Positions 52,184-60,336 of a stretch of DNA of 60,336 nt are shown here, piece by piece. A model generated the notes under the pieces. It ran no database searches, had not been told where the DNA came from, and saw only the letters and a list, made by a program, of their open reading frames with translations. Within the stretch, counting starts at the first letter, position 1. Every line of letters begins with the position of its first letter. Source of the DNA: Luteitalea sp. (lineage in GTDB: Bacteria; Acidobacteriota; Vicinamibacteria; Vicinamibacterales; Vicinamibacteraceae); contig WHTT01000038.1 of NCBI GenBank assembly GCA_009377605.1, positions 1-60,336 on the forward strand, read 5' to 3'. Position numbers and translations under genes: made by a program.

Positions 52184-53950
52184 CTAGTACGCGAGGTCGA
52201 GCAGGAAATCGCGGCCAAGCTCCTGCTGGACGGAGAGGTTCCACTGCTGCGTGTAGCCAACCGGCTCGTCGTGCACGAAGCCGGAGATGCCAAAGCCAAC
52301 ATCCGTCAGCGGATCGCGCGCATGGGTCGGAAGGTTGAAACCTTGCGGAAATGGATCCGAGATGAGGGCTTCGGACCTCAGATCGTCGAGCGTGGCCACC
52401 CACGGCGTGGACGAGTTGAAACCAATAGAACCATCTGCGATCACGACCACGGGAATATAAAAGATGCCATAGCCACCTCTGACGACGGTCATTTCCCTCA
52501 GCTGATAGGCGAAGCCAGCCCGTGGGGCGACGTTGTTCTTGTCCGTCTTAACTGATTGCGGGGGCCCCCCTCGTCGCCCAGATAGCGGAGGACGCCGTGT
52601 AGCTCCATCCCCACCTGGTCGCTCAGCGGACTGCGGGCCTCCAGGTCCATGACAGTCAGCCGGTCGAATCGCTCGGTTTGAGCATAATCAAGATCGTAGC
52701 GGAGCCCGACGTTCAACGTGAGCCGAGGCGTGATCTTCCAGTCGTCCTGGACGTAGAACGCGTAGTAGAGGCGCTGCAGCGAGAGGCCTTGCGTGTGATT
52801 GATGCTGCCGCCATTGCCGGTTCCCAGCAGGAACGAAGCCAGGCCGAACCCGGCGTCGCCCCGAGCCGTGAGGGGATCGGGCCCCTGGGTCGTCAGACGG
52901 CTGAAGTTGAACGTGCCGGTCGGGTTCGTATCCTGAAGTGCGTGAAAACGAGGCGCCCGAATGTCGAATCCGCTCTTCAGCGAATGCCGGCCCGCGACCT
53001 TGTTGACACTCCCCTGCAGCGCATACGTGTTCCGCGGTTGGTTGTGAAAGACCCCGTTGCCGAGGTTGCTCATATCGGCGACGCTGAACGTGGGAAAGTG
53101 TGGGGCCGCCACGTCCACGTAGTCCTGCGGAAAGCCGAGCTGACCGAGATCAAATCCTTCGGAAATACTGGTCTGCTGTGGGTGAGCCCGGGCTCGAGTG
53201 AGCGTCGGGGGTCATAAATCCTGATATCAGGCTGCCGTCCGAAGCAAGCGTCTGAGAGAAGTCACCCTGCCGTTGACGAGCGGTCGGCACCGTAGACAGC
53301 CTCGTGTCGGGGGTTCCTGGCGGAACCCCTCATAGGCTGCGAAAAAGAAGGTCTGACCTCGAACGAGTGGCCCGCCGGCATTGATACCGAACTGGTTCCG
53401 CCGAAAGTCCACCCCTTCGAGGCCGGAGCGGTTGGCGAAGAGGGTGTTCGCGTCCAGCGCGTTGTTGCGGTGAAACTCGAAGGTGGTGCCGCGGAAGTCG
53501 TTGGTGCCCGACTTGGTCACGATGTTCACGACGCCACCGATGGTCCGCCCGAACTCCGCCGAGAAGCTGTTGGCCTGGACCTTGAACTCCTGCGTGGGTC
53601 CACGGAAGGAACATAGGGTGCGAAGTTGCGGTCCGAGGTCGTGCTGGGCGCGCCGTCGAGAAGGATTTCCTGCCCCCGCATCATGCCACCGCCCACCTTG
53701 AAGTCGGACTTGAAGAAGCTCCGGCCGACGTCGCTACCCCCACTTGCCCCAAAGCCTTCAGCGGTGAACACTCCTGGAGGAGTCAGGGCAATCAGCCCCA
53801 TCGAGTCGCGAACGTTCAACGGTAACTCTCTGATCGTGCGCTCGTTGATGACCGTGCCGAAACTGCTATCTTCCGTCTCCAGCAGCGACGCCCCAGCGCT
53901 GACGGTGACTTCGTCGGTCACGCCACCGACGGCAAGCACGATGTCCAGGG
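52184..53950 (-). pseudogene. TonB-dependent receptor relic, multiple frameshifts, 3'-truncated
   Basis: A TBDR can be followed from about 53950 to 52184 through at least three frames. The carboxypeptidase domain end and plug (VTVSAGASLLETEDSSFGTV, ELPLNVRDSMGLIALTPPGV, EILLDGAPSTTSD) come first. MNIVTKSGTNDFRGTTFEFH and FGINAGGPLVRGQTFFFAAY follow, then barrel pieces (QRLYYAFYVQDDWKITPRL, VVRGGYGIFYIP). It ends with WNLSVQQELGRDFLLDLAY, about 300 residues short of a normal C-terminus. The end coincides with the start of the UnbV relic, so two dead genes are joined there. Confidence 0.85.
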
Positions 53951-54044
53951 TATAGAAGCTGTGAAACTCGCCCGCTCGGCTTGGCTGGCGGAGCCCGAGA
54001 TCCGTCCGCGCTGGGTCCAGCGGCGTCGGCCTGGGAGAGAAGCG

Positions 54045-54182
54045 ATGGACGCTGGTGACATCCGCCGGGAGCTCGACCGTGTCCTGCAGAACCCCCAGTT
54101 TCGGTCGGCCCGCAACCGCACTCGGTTCCTGCGCTACGTCGTTCTGAAGACGCTTGCTGGGGAGCACGCGGCTCCAACGTGA
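54045..54182 (+). pseudogene. N-terminal stub of a regulator/cyclase-type protein
   Basis: A 45-residue frame with GGGAGAG before its ATG reads IRRELDRVLQNPQFRSARNR and TRFLRYVVLKTLAGE, then stops. This segment is the usual N-terminus of large signalling proteins of Acidobacteria (with a following winged helix and TPR or adenylate-cyclase-like domain). The rest is missing. The stretch 54183-54365 shows no gene. Confidence 0.45.
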
Positions 54183-54365
54183 GGCAGGCGAACAGGGCCT
54201 CGATCTGGCGCCACTCACGAAATCGTCCCTGAACCATTTGGTCACTACCTTACCGAAAAGTGCATTCCTGACAAGGGGTTCCTTGCTGCGTAGGATTGAT
54301 CCGACGGAGCACGATGAGTCCGAGTCTCCGGAAGATTGAATAGCCACGACCCCAGGAGGAACACG

Positions 54366-54950
54366 ATGACCATCCCCGGGTACACGTACGGCACGAGTGC
54401 CGTGGCGCCCTCCCCTATCACGCTCGGCGACCTCGACCTGATGAAGAAGAGCGTCCTGTTTGGCGAGGAGGACGTCAAGTACCTCCGCCTCTCGCGGGAG
54501 GTGCTGCAGGACCAGGTCGAGGCGATCCTCGACGTCTGGTACGGCTTCGTGGGCTCGAACCCACACCTGCTCGCCTCGTTCACGGGCGCGCGCGACGGGA
54601 AGCCACTCGTGGAGTACTTGACCGCAGTCCGCAAGCGCTTCGGCCGGTGGATCCTCGACACGGCCGCAGCCGAGTACGACCAGAAGTGGCTCGACTACCA
54701 GCATGAGATCGGCCTCCGCCACCACCGCACGAAGAAGAACCGCACCGATGGCGCGGCCTCGACCGATATCGTGCCGTTCCGCAACCTGTTCCTGCTGGTA
54801 TTCCCGGTGACATTCACGCTCAAGCCGTTCCTCGCCAAGAAGGGACACTCGGCCGAAGACGTTGAGAAGATGCATGCTGCGTGGATGAAATCATGCCTCT
54901 TGCAGGTAACGTTGTGGAGTCACCCCTACGTCAAAGACGGGGATTTCTGA
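54366..54950 (+). CDS. Protoglobin domain protein
   Basis: The 194-residue protein is a stand-alone protoglobin. ATG 54366 follows AGGAGGA at good spacing. The N-terminal Z-helix segment (LMKKSVLFGEEDVKYLRL) and the B-C region (VLQDQVEAILDVWYGFVGS) are typical. KWLDYQHEIGLRHHRTKKNR holds the proximal heme-binding His region, and VTFTLKPFLAKKGHS and KMHAAWMKSCLLQVTLWS form the last helices. Protoglobins bind O2, NO or CO; their roles range from gas sensing to carbene-like chemistry, and no output domain is attached here. It is an intact gene among fragments, with no obvious operon partner. Confidence 0.92.
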   Translation: MTIPGYTYGTSAVAPSPITLGDLDLMKKSVLFGEEDVKYLRLSREVLQDQVEAILDVWYGFVGSNPHLLASFTGARDGKPLVEYLTAVRKRFGRWILDTAAAEYDQKWLDYQHEIGLRHHRTKKNRTDGAASTDIVPFRNLFLLVFPVTFTLKPFLAKKGHSAEDVEKMHAAWMKSCLLQVTLWSHPYVKDGDF

Positions 54951-55009
54951 GCGAGCCGAGGAGTTCCCCGGTGGAAGAGGGGGTCACCCAGATTCAGCGG
55001 AGGCAGAAG

Positions 55010-55993
55010 CCGCCGCGCAGACGCCGCCGACCGCGTCGCCTCCGTCTGCCAGGTTGGCCCGTCGGGCCCGGACGGACTCTGGCCGAAGACCTACACGCGC
55101 GAAGGCCGGCCGCTGCAGCTCGCCGACGGGGAGATCTACGGCGATCTGTTCGTGGCCGAAGCGCTGCAGGAATACGCCGCCGCGACGGGTGAAACGCGCT
55201 TCACCGACACCGCGCGGGACCTGTTCTTCAAGTGTGTACGCCGGTACGACCGGCCGGACTACCGGCCGGTCGTCGGCGAAACGTATCTGGGCCCAGGCGC
55301 ACGGCCCATCGCCGGCGCACGCATTCTCGGCGTCTGGATGGTCCTGCTGCGCGTTGCCTCCCAAATGCTCGAGCGCCGCACGGACGCCGGGGTGGAACGG
55401 GTCGCCGACCGCGCCCTCACGGCGTTGCTCGACCATCACCTGCATCCGGGCTTCGGTCTTCTCAACGAGCTGCTCGAGCACGACCTGTCACGCCCCCAGA
55501 ACGAGTACGCGCAACTCGTCTACACAGGCCACGCGATCGAGGTGCTCTGGATGGTGCTGGCCGAGGCACGCCGGCGCGGCGACCGTGCGTTGTTCGATCG
55601 TGCGGCCGGCCACGATCGGCGTCACATCGCCGTGGCGTGGGACGATGTGTACGGCGGCGTGTTCCGCAACCTGCAGCATGTCGATCGGAACGTGTGGCTG
55701 TGGACAAGGTGCTGTGGGCGCAGGAAGAGGTGCTCATTGGAACGCTCCTGATCGTGGAGGAGACGGGCGCGCAGTGGGCACAGGATGAGCTCGCGCGGAT
55801 GCACCGGTACGTGACGGAGACGTATCCGCTCCGCGCGCGCGGCCGGCCGTCACCGGTCTGGATGTACGCCGGCGACCGCGCCATGACGATGGCATCATTT
55901 GACCGGATGCCGCCGCGCCTCGAAAACTACCACCATCCGCGGCACCTGATGCTGAATCTTCTGGTGTTCGATCGGATCCTGGAGCGCCGCTAG
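55010..55993 (+). pseudogene. AGE (N-acylglucosamine 2-epimerase) family protein, truncated and frameshifted
   Basis: From about 55010 the frame reads GPSGPDGLWPKTYTREGRPL and IYGDLFVAEALQEYAAATGE, then VVGETYLGPGARPIAGARI and NEYAQLVYTGHAIEVLWMVL. This is the alpha/alpha-barrel of sugar epimerases related to N-acylglucosamine 2-epimerase and cellobiose 2-epimerase. At about 55697 the frame shifts; the protein continues as KVLWAQEEVLIGTLLIVEET and PRLENYHHPRHLMLNLLVFD to the stop at 55993. The N-terminal quarter is missing or scrambled. One indel plus 5' loss makes it a pseudogene unless the shift is an error. Confidence 0.7.
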
Positions 55994-56129
55994 CCGATTC
56001 GCTGCCCCCAATCCAGCCGGTCATGGAGTTAAAAATCACTTGACAACTGCATTCTGGAGGAATACTACTCCGCTAACTAGTGTCCTGTAACAGCAATGCT
56101 GTTCACTTAGCGCCCGACCTAAAGGTCGG
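55994..56129. other. Intergenic repeats
   Basis: The stretch holds actagtgtcctgtaacag (56076-56093), the inverse of the end shared by the two dispersed repeat copies. It also holds a perfect hairpin GCCCGACCT-AA-AGGTCGGGC (56111-56130), related to the sequence after TBDR 4. No gene is present. Confidence 0.5.
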
Positions 56130-56164
56130 GCGTCTGCGTCGCCGGCACGTGGGGGGAGAAGGCC

Positions 56165-56397
56165 GCTCGGCTCGCACGGCTGGCGTTCCGCGCCGCACCC
56201 ACCGTGACCGTGCTCGCCGGCGGCGGCGTCACGCTGGACGCCTGCGCCTGCTCGCTGCCGAAGGCGTGGCAGAAGCGCACGTCGGGCGAGCCACCCGATC
56301 GCCAGCGTCACCCACGGGCAAGGTGTCGGCGCGGAAGGTCGCGGCGTTGGTGGAGGCCGCCCGGGAATGCGCGCGATTGCTGGAGAAAGAGCCATGA
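56165..56397 (+). pseudogene. TIM-barrel C-terminal relic (CutC-like?)
   Basis: One frame reads FRAAPTVTVLAGGGVTLDA (about 56190) and, after a shift near 56245, another reads LLAAEGVAEAHVGRATRSP and SARKVAALVEAARECARLLE to a stop that overlaps the next ATG (ATGA). The order GGGV strand, then G-x-x-E-x-H-V-G-R strand, then a final helix is that of phosphate-binding TIM barrels such as CutC. Only the C-terminal third survives, so the family is not certain. Confidence 0.35.
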
Positions 56398-57596
56398 ACG
56401 TGAATGATGCACTCGCAATACACGGCGGCACGCCGGCCGTTCAGACGCCCGCCCCCCGCTGGCCGGAATTCGACGATCGCGAACGGCGCGCACTGGTCGC
56501 CGTGCTCGAGAGCGAGACGTGGGGCGGCTACCACTCATCCGTGGCCGAGTTGGAGAGCCGGATGGCGGCGATGCACGGCGGCCGGTTCGGGATTGCGGTC
56601 GCCAACGGCACGGTCTCGCTCGAGATTGCGCTGGCTGCGACTGGCGTCGGCCCCGGCGATGAGGTGATCGTCCCGCCAATCAGCTTTGTCGCGTCGGCGA
56701 CGTCGATTGTGCGCGCCGGAGCGGTGCCTGTGTTTGCGGACGTCGATCCCGAGACGACCAACCTGGACGTTGAACGTGCATCCGAAGCGATTACCGAACG
56801 CACGCGTGCGATCGTGCTCGTGCACTTTGCCGGGTGCCCGGCGGATCTCGACGCGTTCGGCGCGCTCTGCCGAGAGCGGCAACTGGTGCTCATCGAGGAC
56901 TGCGCGCACGCGCCTGGTGCCGCGTGGCGAGGCCGGCCGGTGGGCAGCGTCGGGGCGTTCGGGTCGTTCAGTTTTCAGGCCAGCAAGAACCTGACGGCCG
57001 GCGAGGGAGGCATGCTCATCACGAGCGACGCCAACCTGGCAGAACGTGCGCGATCGCTGATGAACCAGGGGCGCCGCGCCGGGGGAGCATGGTACGAGCA
57101 CGTACGTCTTGGCACCAACGCGCGACTGACGGGATTCCAGGCCGCGCTCCTGCTGGCGCAGCTCGCGCGGCTTCCGGAGCAGAGTCGCCGACGGGTCACC
57201 GCCGCGGCCCGGCTGCGCGACGCGCTGCGTGAGATCGGCGGTGTGGTGCCCACGCCGACCTCGCTCGATCCGGGCATCGACGCCCATGCGTACCACATCT
57301 TCTCTATGCGGCTGGACACCGCGGCATTCGAGGGCGCGACCCGGGCAGACGTCATTGCTGCGCTGGCGGCGGAAGGCGTGCCCGTGACTGCCGGATATCC
57401 TCATCCGCTGTATCGCAATCCGTTGTTCGACGCGCATCGGCATCGCGTGGAGCCCTGTCCACACGCCGAAGCCTACTGCCGCGACAGCATCTGGCTACCG
57501 CACCACGCCTTGCTCGCGGCGCCCTCGTGGATGGACGAGGTGATTCGCGCGCTCCGGAAGGTGCGCATGGGTGCGTTCACAGTGCGGCCGCGCTGA
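56394..57596 (+). CDS. DegT/DnrJ/EryC1/StrS aminotransferase family protein (second paralogue)
   Basis: The 400-residue protein starts at ATG 56394 after GGAGAAAG. D169 in LIEDCAHAPG and K198 in [15 protein letters not shown] are the PLP-contacting Asp and Schiff-base Lys. VIVPPISFVASA and FADVDPETTNLD are family motifs; the FSFQASKNL segment is nearly identical to that of the paralogue at 59333, and different from the operon paralogue at 14265 (LQQSKHM). It is intact among broken genes. The relic of an upstream TIM barrel overlaps its start, so it was once part of an operon. Keto-sugar aminotransferase is the standard role; substrate unknown. Confidence 0.9.
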   Translation: MNVNDALAIHGGTPAVQTPAPRWPEFDDRERRALVAVLESETWGGYHSSVAELESRMAAMHGGRFGIAVANGTVSLEIALAATGVGPGDEVIVPPISFVASATSIVRAGAVPVFADVDPETTNLDVERASEAITERTRAIVLVHFAGCPADLDAFGALCRERQLVLIEDCAHAPGAAWRGRPVGSVGAFGSFSFQASKNLTAGEGGMLITSDANLAERARSLMNQGRRAGGAWYEHVRLGTNARLTGFQAALLLAQLARLPEQSRRRVTAAARLRDALREIGGVVPTPTSLDPGIDAHAYHIFSMRLDTAAFEGATRADVIAALAAEGVPVTAGYPHPLYRNPLFDAHRHRVEPCPHAEAYCRDSIWLPHHALLAAPSWMDEVIRALRKVRMGAFTVRPR

Positions 57597-57789
57597 GACG
57601 GCCACCCATTGACGGCGGACCGCAGAGCGTTACGGCATGTGTGCATCTACTGGAAGTCCTCGATCGAGCCATGCGACAGGGTTCCAGATTTATCGCATCA
57701 ATTGCTGTTCCATGACACTTGATGAAGCTATACTCCCCGTAACGAAACGCCAGTCCGAGTGTCGGGGGACACGGCACGACCGAGGCCCC

Positions 57790-57978
57790 GGCTCCGCGGG
57801 GGATGATGGGCGCATTCAGGCAATTGCCGAATTCTTCCACACCGGCCTCCCGCCGGTTGACGTGGCTCAAGCCATCGAAGAGTTCGAGCTCATGACGGCC
57901 GCCCCAGTGAGCAAGGAGCGGAACGGCGCTGAAGTCTCGCGTGTGCGGCACGTCGACAGTGAGGGCCAAAGAGAATGA
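57790..57978 (+). pseudogene. Gfo/Idh/MocA oxidoreductase, C-terminal relic
   Basis: The frame reads AIAEFFHTGLPPVDVAQAIE and EFELMTAAPVSKERNGAEVS, then stops overlapping the next gene's ATG. This is the conserved end of Gfo/Idh oxidoreductases (FF-x-T-G-x-PPV, then AADESK-type helix, then G-x-x-V-x-L). The rest of the gene is absent; 57597-57790 shows no gene. Confidence 0.5.
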
Positions 57979-59318
57979 AGAGGCGAACTCTCCTGACGCT
58001 CATCGGCGGATCGGTGGGCGCGGCGCTTGCGTGTAGCCGACGGCCGGCATGGAGCGCGGCGGTAGCCGCTGTGGACATCACGCCTGCGGCGAAGATCTGG
58101 ATGGCCGGGTATGCGGCGCGAACGCTGCCATCGCAGGGCGTGGCCATGCCGCTTCATGCCAAGGCGCTCGCGCTCGAAGACGAGCATGGTACGCGCGCGG
58201 TGCTGGTCACAGCCGACATCCTCGGGTTTACGGACCGGATTGCCGAGCGTGTGGCGACAGCCGCCGAGCGACGCTACGGCCTGCCGCGTGCGCGCCTGTT
58301 GCTGAACGCCAGCCACACGCACTGTGGGCCGGTTGTGGACGACATGCTGTCGGTGGCGTACGACCTCACGGCCGAGCAGCGCGCCACAATCCACGCGTAC
58401 TCACGTGAGCTCGAGACAAAGGTCGTCGCCGTCATTGGTAAGGCGCTCGGACGGCTGCAACCCGCCACCCTGAGCGTCGGTCAGGGAACGGCAGGGTTCG
58501 CGGCGAACCGGCGTGTGGACGTCACGCCCGACGGTCCGGTCGACCGCGCGGTGGCCGTGCTTCGGGTGGACGGCTCGAGCGACGGACCGCTGGCCATCGT
58601 CTTCGGCTACGCCTGTCACAACACGACGCTTGGCGACGACTTCGTTCAGTTTCATGGAGACTATGCCGGGGTCGCACAGGCGGCGCTCGAGCGGCGGTAC
58701 CCCGGAGCACGCGCGCTGTTTGTCACTGGTTGCGGTGGCGATGCAAACCCCAAGCCGCGCGGCACGCTGCAGCTGGTGGAGCGGCACGGGCAAACCCTCG
58801 CGGGTGTCGTCGCCAGCACCCTGGCGTCGATGACACCAGTGTCAGGCTCGCTCAGTGCCGCCTACGGCACTGTCGACCTGCCGTATGCGGACACGCCCGG
58901 GCGAGAGGTGTGGCAATCCAAGCTCGAGGACCCGGACCGATACGTGCGGCGCCATGCCAGCCTGATGCTGGAACAGCTTCAGCGCGATGGCGCGCTTCCC
59001 GCGGTTCAGCCAGAGCCGGTCCAGATATGGCGTTTCGGTGGCGACCTCACGCTGGTGGCGCTCGGCGGCGAAGTGGTGGTGGACTACGCGCTGCGCCTGA
59101 AGAAGACGTACGCGCCAGCGCGGATGTGGGTGGCCGGGTACAGCAATGACGTCTTCGCCTACGTCCCCTCCCGACGTGTGCTCGAGGAGGGCGGCTACGA
59201 GGGTGGCGGTGCGATGATTTACTACGGGAAGCCAAGCGCGTTTGCCGCGTCCGTCGAAGAGCGCATCCACGACAAGGTCGGCGATCTTATGCGGACCGCC
59301 ACCCGCGCAACGGCGTGA
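57975..59318 (+). CDS. Neutral/alkaline ceramidase-like hydrolase (second paralogue)
   Basis: The 447-residue protein starts at ATG 57975 in an ATGA overlap. [26 protein letters not shown] is a twin-arginine-like signal that also has a possible lipobox Cys. The order of zinc-domain motifs is [15 protein letters not shown], then [20 protein letters not shown], then [14 protein letters not shown], then [15 protein letters not shown]. These are the motifs of the neutral ceramidase N-terminal domain. A relative lies at 21859-23268. It is next to two DegT genes and the Gfo/Idh relic, so an exported sugar-conjugate amidase or esterase role is possible; ceramide as substrate is not implied. Confidence 0.85.
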   Translation: MKRRTLLTLIGGSVGAALACSRRPAWSAAVAAVDITPAAKIWMAGYAARTLPSQGVAMPLHAKALALEDEHGTRAVLVTADILGFTDRIAERVATAAERRYGLPRARLLLNASHTHCGPVVDDMLSVAYDLTAEQRATIHAYSRELETKVVAVIGKALGRLQPATLSVGQGTAGFAANRRVDVTPDGPVDRAVAVLRVDGSSDGPLAIVFGYACHNTTLGDDFVQFHGDYAGVAQAALERRYPGARALFVTGCGGDANPKPRGTLQLVERHGQTLAGVVASTLASMTPVSGSLSAAYGTVDLPYADTPGREVWQSKLEDPDRYVRRHASLMLEQLQRDGALPAVQPEPVQIWRFGGDLTLVALGGEVVVDYALRLKKTYAPARMWVAGYSNDVFAYVPSRRVLEEGGYEGGGAMIYYGKPSAFAASVEERIHDKVGDLMRTATRATA

Positions 59319-59332
59319 GAACGAGGGACAGC

Positions 59333-60336
59333 GTGAAAGTCGATGTCAACCGTCGGACGTTCATGGGGGCGGTCACCGCTGGCAGCGCGGCGCTCTTCAG
59401 CCGTCGCGCCGCAGGAGACGAGAGCTCGGCACCGGCGATGCTCGGTGGAACACCCGTGCGTCGGGAACCGTTTCCGACGTGGCCCGTCGCGGACACGCGT
59501 GAGACGGAGGCGCTCGCCAGGGTGGTTCGGAGCGGCCACTGGTTCCGCGGCAGCGGTGAGGAGGTGAATCGCTTCGAGGCGGCGTACGCCAAGCTGACTG
59601 GGGCGCGGCACTGCTTGGCTACCGCCAACGGGACCAGCGCTTTGACTACCGCACTTCAAGCGATCGGGGTCGGGCCGGGCGACGAGGTGATCGTCCCGCC
59701 CTATACCTTCATCGCGACCGTCAACGTGGTGCTGCTGGCGCACGCGCTCCCCGTGTTCGTGGATACCGATATCGAGACCTTCCAAATCGACGCGCGAAAG
59801 ATCGAGGCAGCCATCACCAAGCGTACGCGCGCCATCGTCCCGGTTCACCTCGGCCGCGCGGCCGCGGACCTCGACACAATCCTCGCCTCCGCGCGCGCCC
59901 GCAATATCCCGGTCGTGGAGGACCCGTGCCAATCGCATCTTGGCGAGTGGAAGGGCCGAAAAGTCGGGACCTACGGACGCGCCGGCTGCTTCAGCTTTCA
60001 GGCGAGCAAGAACCTCAACGCGGGCGAGGGCGGCGCGGTGCTGAGCGACGATGGCGAGCTCATCGAGGCCTGCTACGCGTTCCACAACAACAGCCGCGGG
60101 CGGAAGAGTACGGGGTACGACTTCTCGTACCGAAGTGCTGGGGCCAATCTCCGGCTGACCGAGTTCCAGGCGGCTGTGCTGATGGCCCAGATGACGCGAT
60201 TGGAGGCCCAAGCGCGTGCCCGCGACGAGAATGCCCAAGTCGTGAACCTGCCGCTCAACGGCCGGAACTTCACGCAACTGACCGTGCAGGTGGCTGGCGT
60301 CGCGGAATCGCCGGGGAATGCGGCGGGATCTCATCT
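59333..60336 (+). CDS. Tat-signal DegT aminotransferase-family protein, fused in frame to a TBDR plug at the window edge
   Basis: The frame opens at GTG 59333 after GAGGGAC and is still open at the window end (335 residues visible). Residues 1-30 form a twin-arginine signal ([20 protein letters not shown]), unusual for this PLP family. From residue 35 it is a DegT protein: [14 protein letters not shown] in [11 protein letters not shown] where DegT proteins usually have C/A after the conserved D197, and K226 in [15 protein letters not shown]. Around residue 302 (about 60236) the DegT helix [10 protein letters not shown] passes directly into [20 protein letters not shown], the plug motif of Oar-type TBDRs (compare [12 protein letters not shown] in TBDR 1). 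The DegT C-terminal domain is therefore missing. This is either a recombination junction or a chimeric contig end. Confidence 0.8.
   Translation, partial: MKVDVNRRTFMGAVTAGSAALFSRRAAGDESSAPAMLGGTPVRREPFPTWPVADTRETEALARVVRSGHWFRGSGEEVNRFEAAYAKLTGARHCLATANGTSALTTALQAIGVGPGDEVIVPPYTFIATVNVVLLAHALPVFVDTDIETFQIDARKIEAAITKRTRAIVPVHLGRAAADLDTILASARARNIPVVEDPCQSHLGEWKGRKVGTYGRAGCFSFQASKNLNAGEGGAVLSDDGELIEACYAFHNNSRGRKSTGYDFSYRSAGANLRLTEFQAAVLMAQMTRLEAQARARDENAQVVNLPLNGRNFTQLTVQVAGVAESPGNAAGSH

Overview
The window is high-GC DNA from what is most likely an Acidobacteriota genome (Vicinamibacteria-like). The reasons are several very large Oar-type TonB-dependent receptors (TBDRs) with an N-terminal carboxypeptidase-regulatory-like domain and no SusD partner, several sulfatases, DUF4861, DegT, Gfo/Idh and neutral-ceramidase-like proteins, REP-like palindrome clusters, and much pseudogene debris. 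The lineage is an inference from gene content; no rRNA, tRNA or CRISPR array was seen. The theme throughout is uptake and breakdown of a sulfated, uronate- and rhamnose-type polysaccharide.

Layout. 1-3.6 kb: end of a dispersed repeat, a frameshifted enolase-superfamily gene, an amidohydrolase relic and a DUF234-type ATPase. 4.1-19.3 kb: the best-preserved block. A secreted EF-hand-repeat protein converges on a TBDR. Divergent from the TBDR runs a tightly packed operon: DUF4861 protein, two amidohydrolase-fold proteins (the second without metal ligands), FAH-family hydrolase, Gfo/Idh oxidoreductase, DegT aminotransferase-fold protein, IclR regulator, enolase-superfamily enzyme and Na+/solute symporter. 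The EF-hand gene and the divergent TBDR/DUF4861 promoters share a TGTCAA-N7-TTGACA palindrome, suggesting one regulon. 19.7-23.3 kb: a heparinase II/III-like lyase and a Tat-exported neutral-ceramidase-like hydrolase. 23.3-30.5 kb: gene debris around the second copy of the dispersed repeat, a second TBDR, an orphan secreted protein, a Phd-VapC toxin-antitoxin pair with a clear operator, and a glycosyltransferase relic.

30.6-47.4 kb: TBDR-sulfatase modules (TBDR relic plus sulfatase on the minus strand; intact TBDR plus sulfatase; TBDR plus internally deleted sulfatase), a further sulfatase lipoprotein, and an L-rhamnose-isomerase-type gene divergent from an unusual regulator joining an IclR-like winged helix to a periplasmic-binding-protein sugar domain. 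47.4-49.8 kb: an eight-heme cytochrome c/TPR lipoprotein. 49.9-57.9 kb: a graveyard of truncated genes (PIG-L deacetylase, a mobile-type conserved protein, FG-GAP/UnbV, TBDR, AGE epimerase, a TIM-barrel end, a Gfo/Idh end) with an intact protoglobin and an intact DegT gene. 58-60.3 kb: a second ceramidase-like protein and a Tat-signal-bearing DegT protein whose C-terminus turns in frame into a TBDR plug sequence just before the window ends.

Proposed working model (inference): TBDRs import oligosaccharides; sulfatases, the heparinase-like lyase and other exported hydrolases trim them; the symporter takes up monomers; the rhamnose isomerase and the amidohydrolase/enolase/FAH/Gfo set process deoxysugars and sugar acids, resembling the chemistry of non-phosphorylating L-rhamnose/L-fucose pathways.
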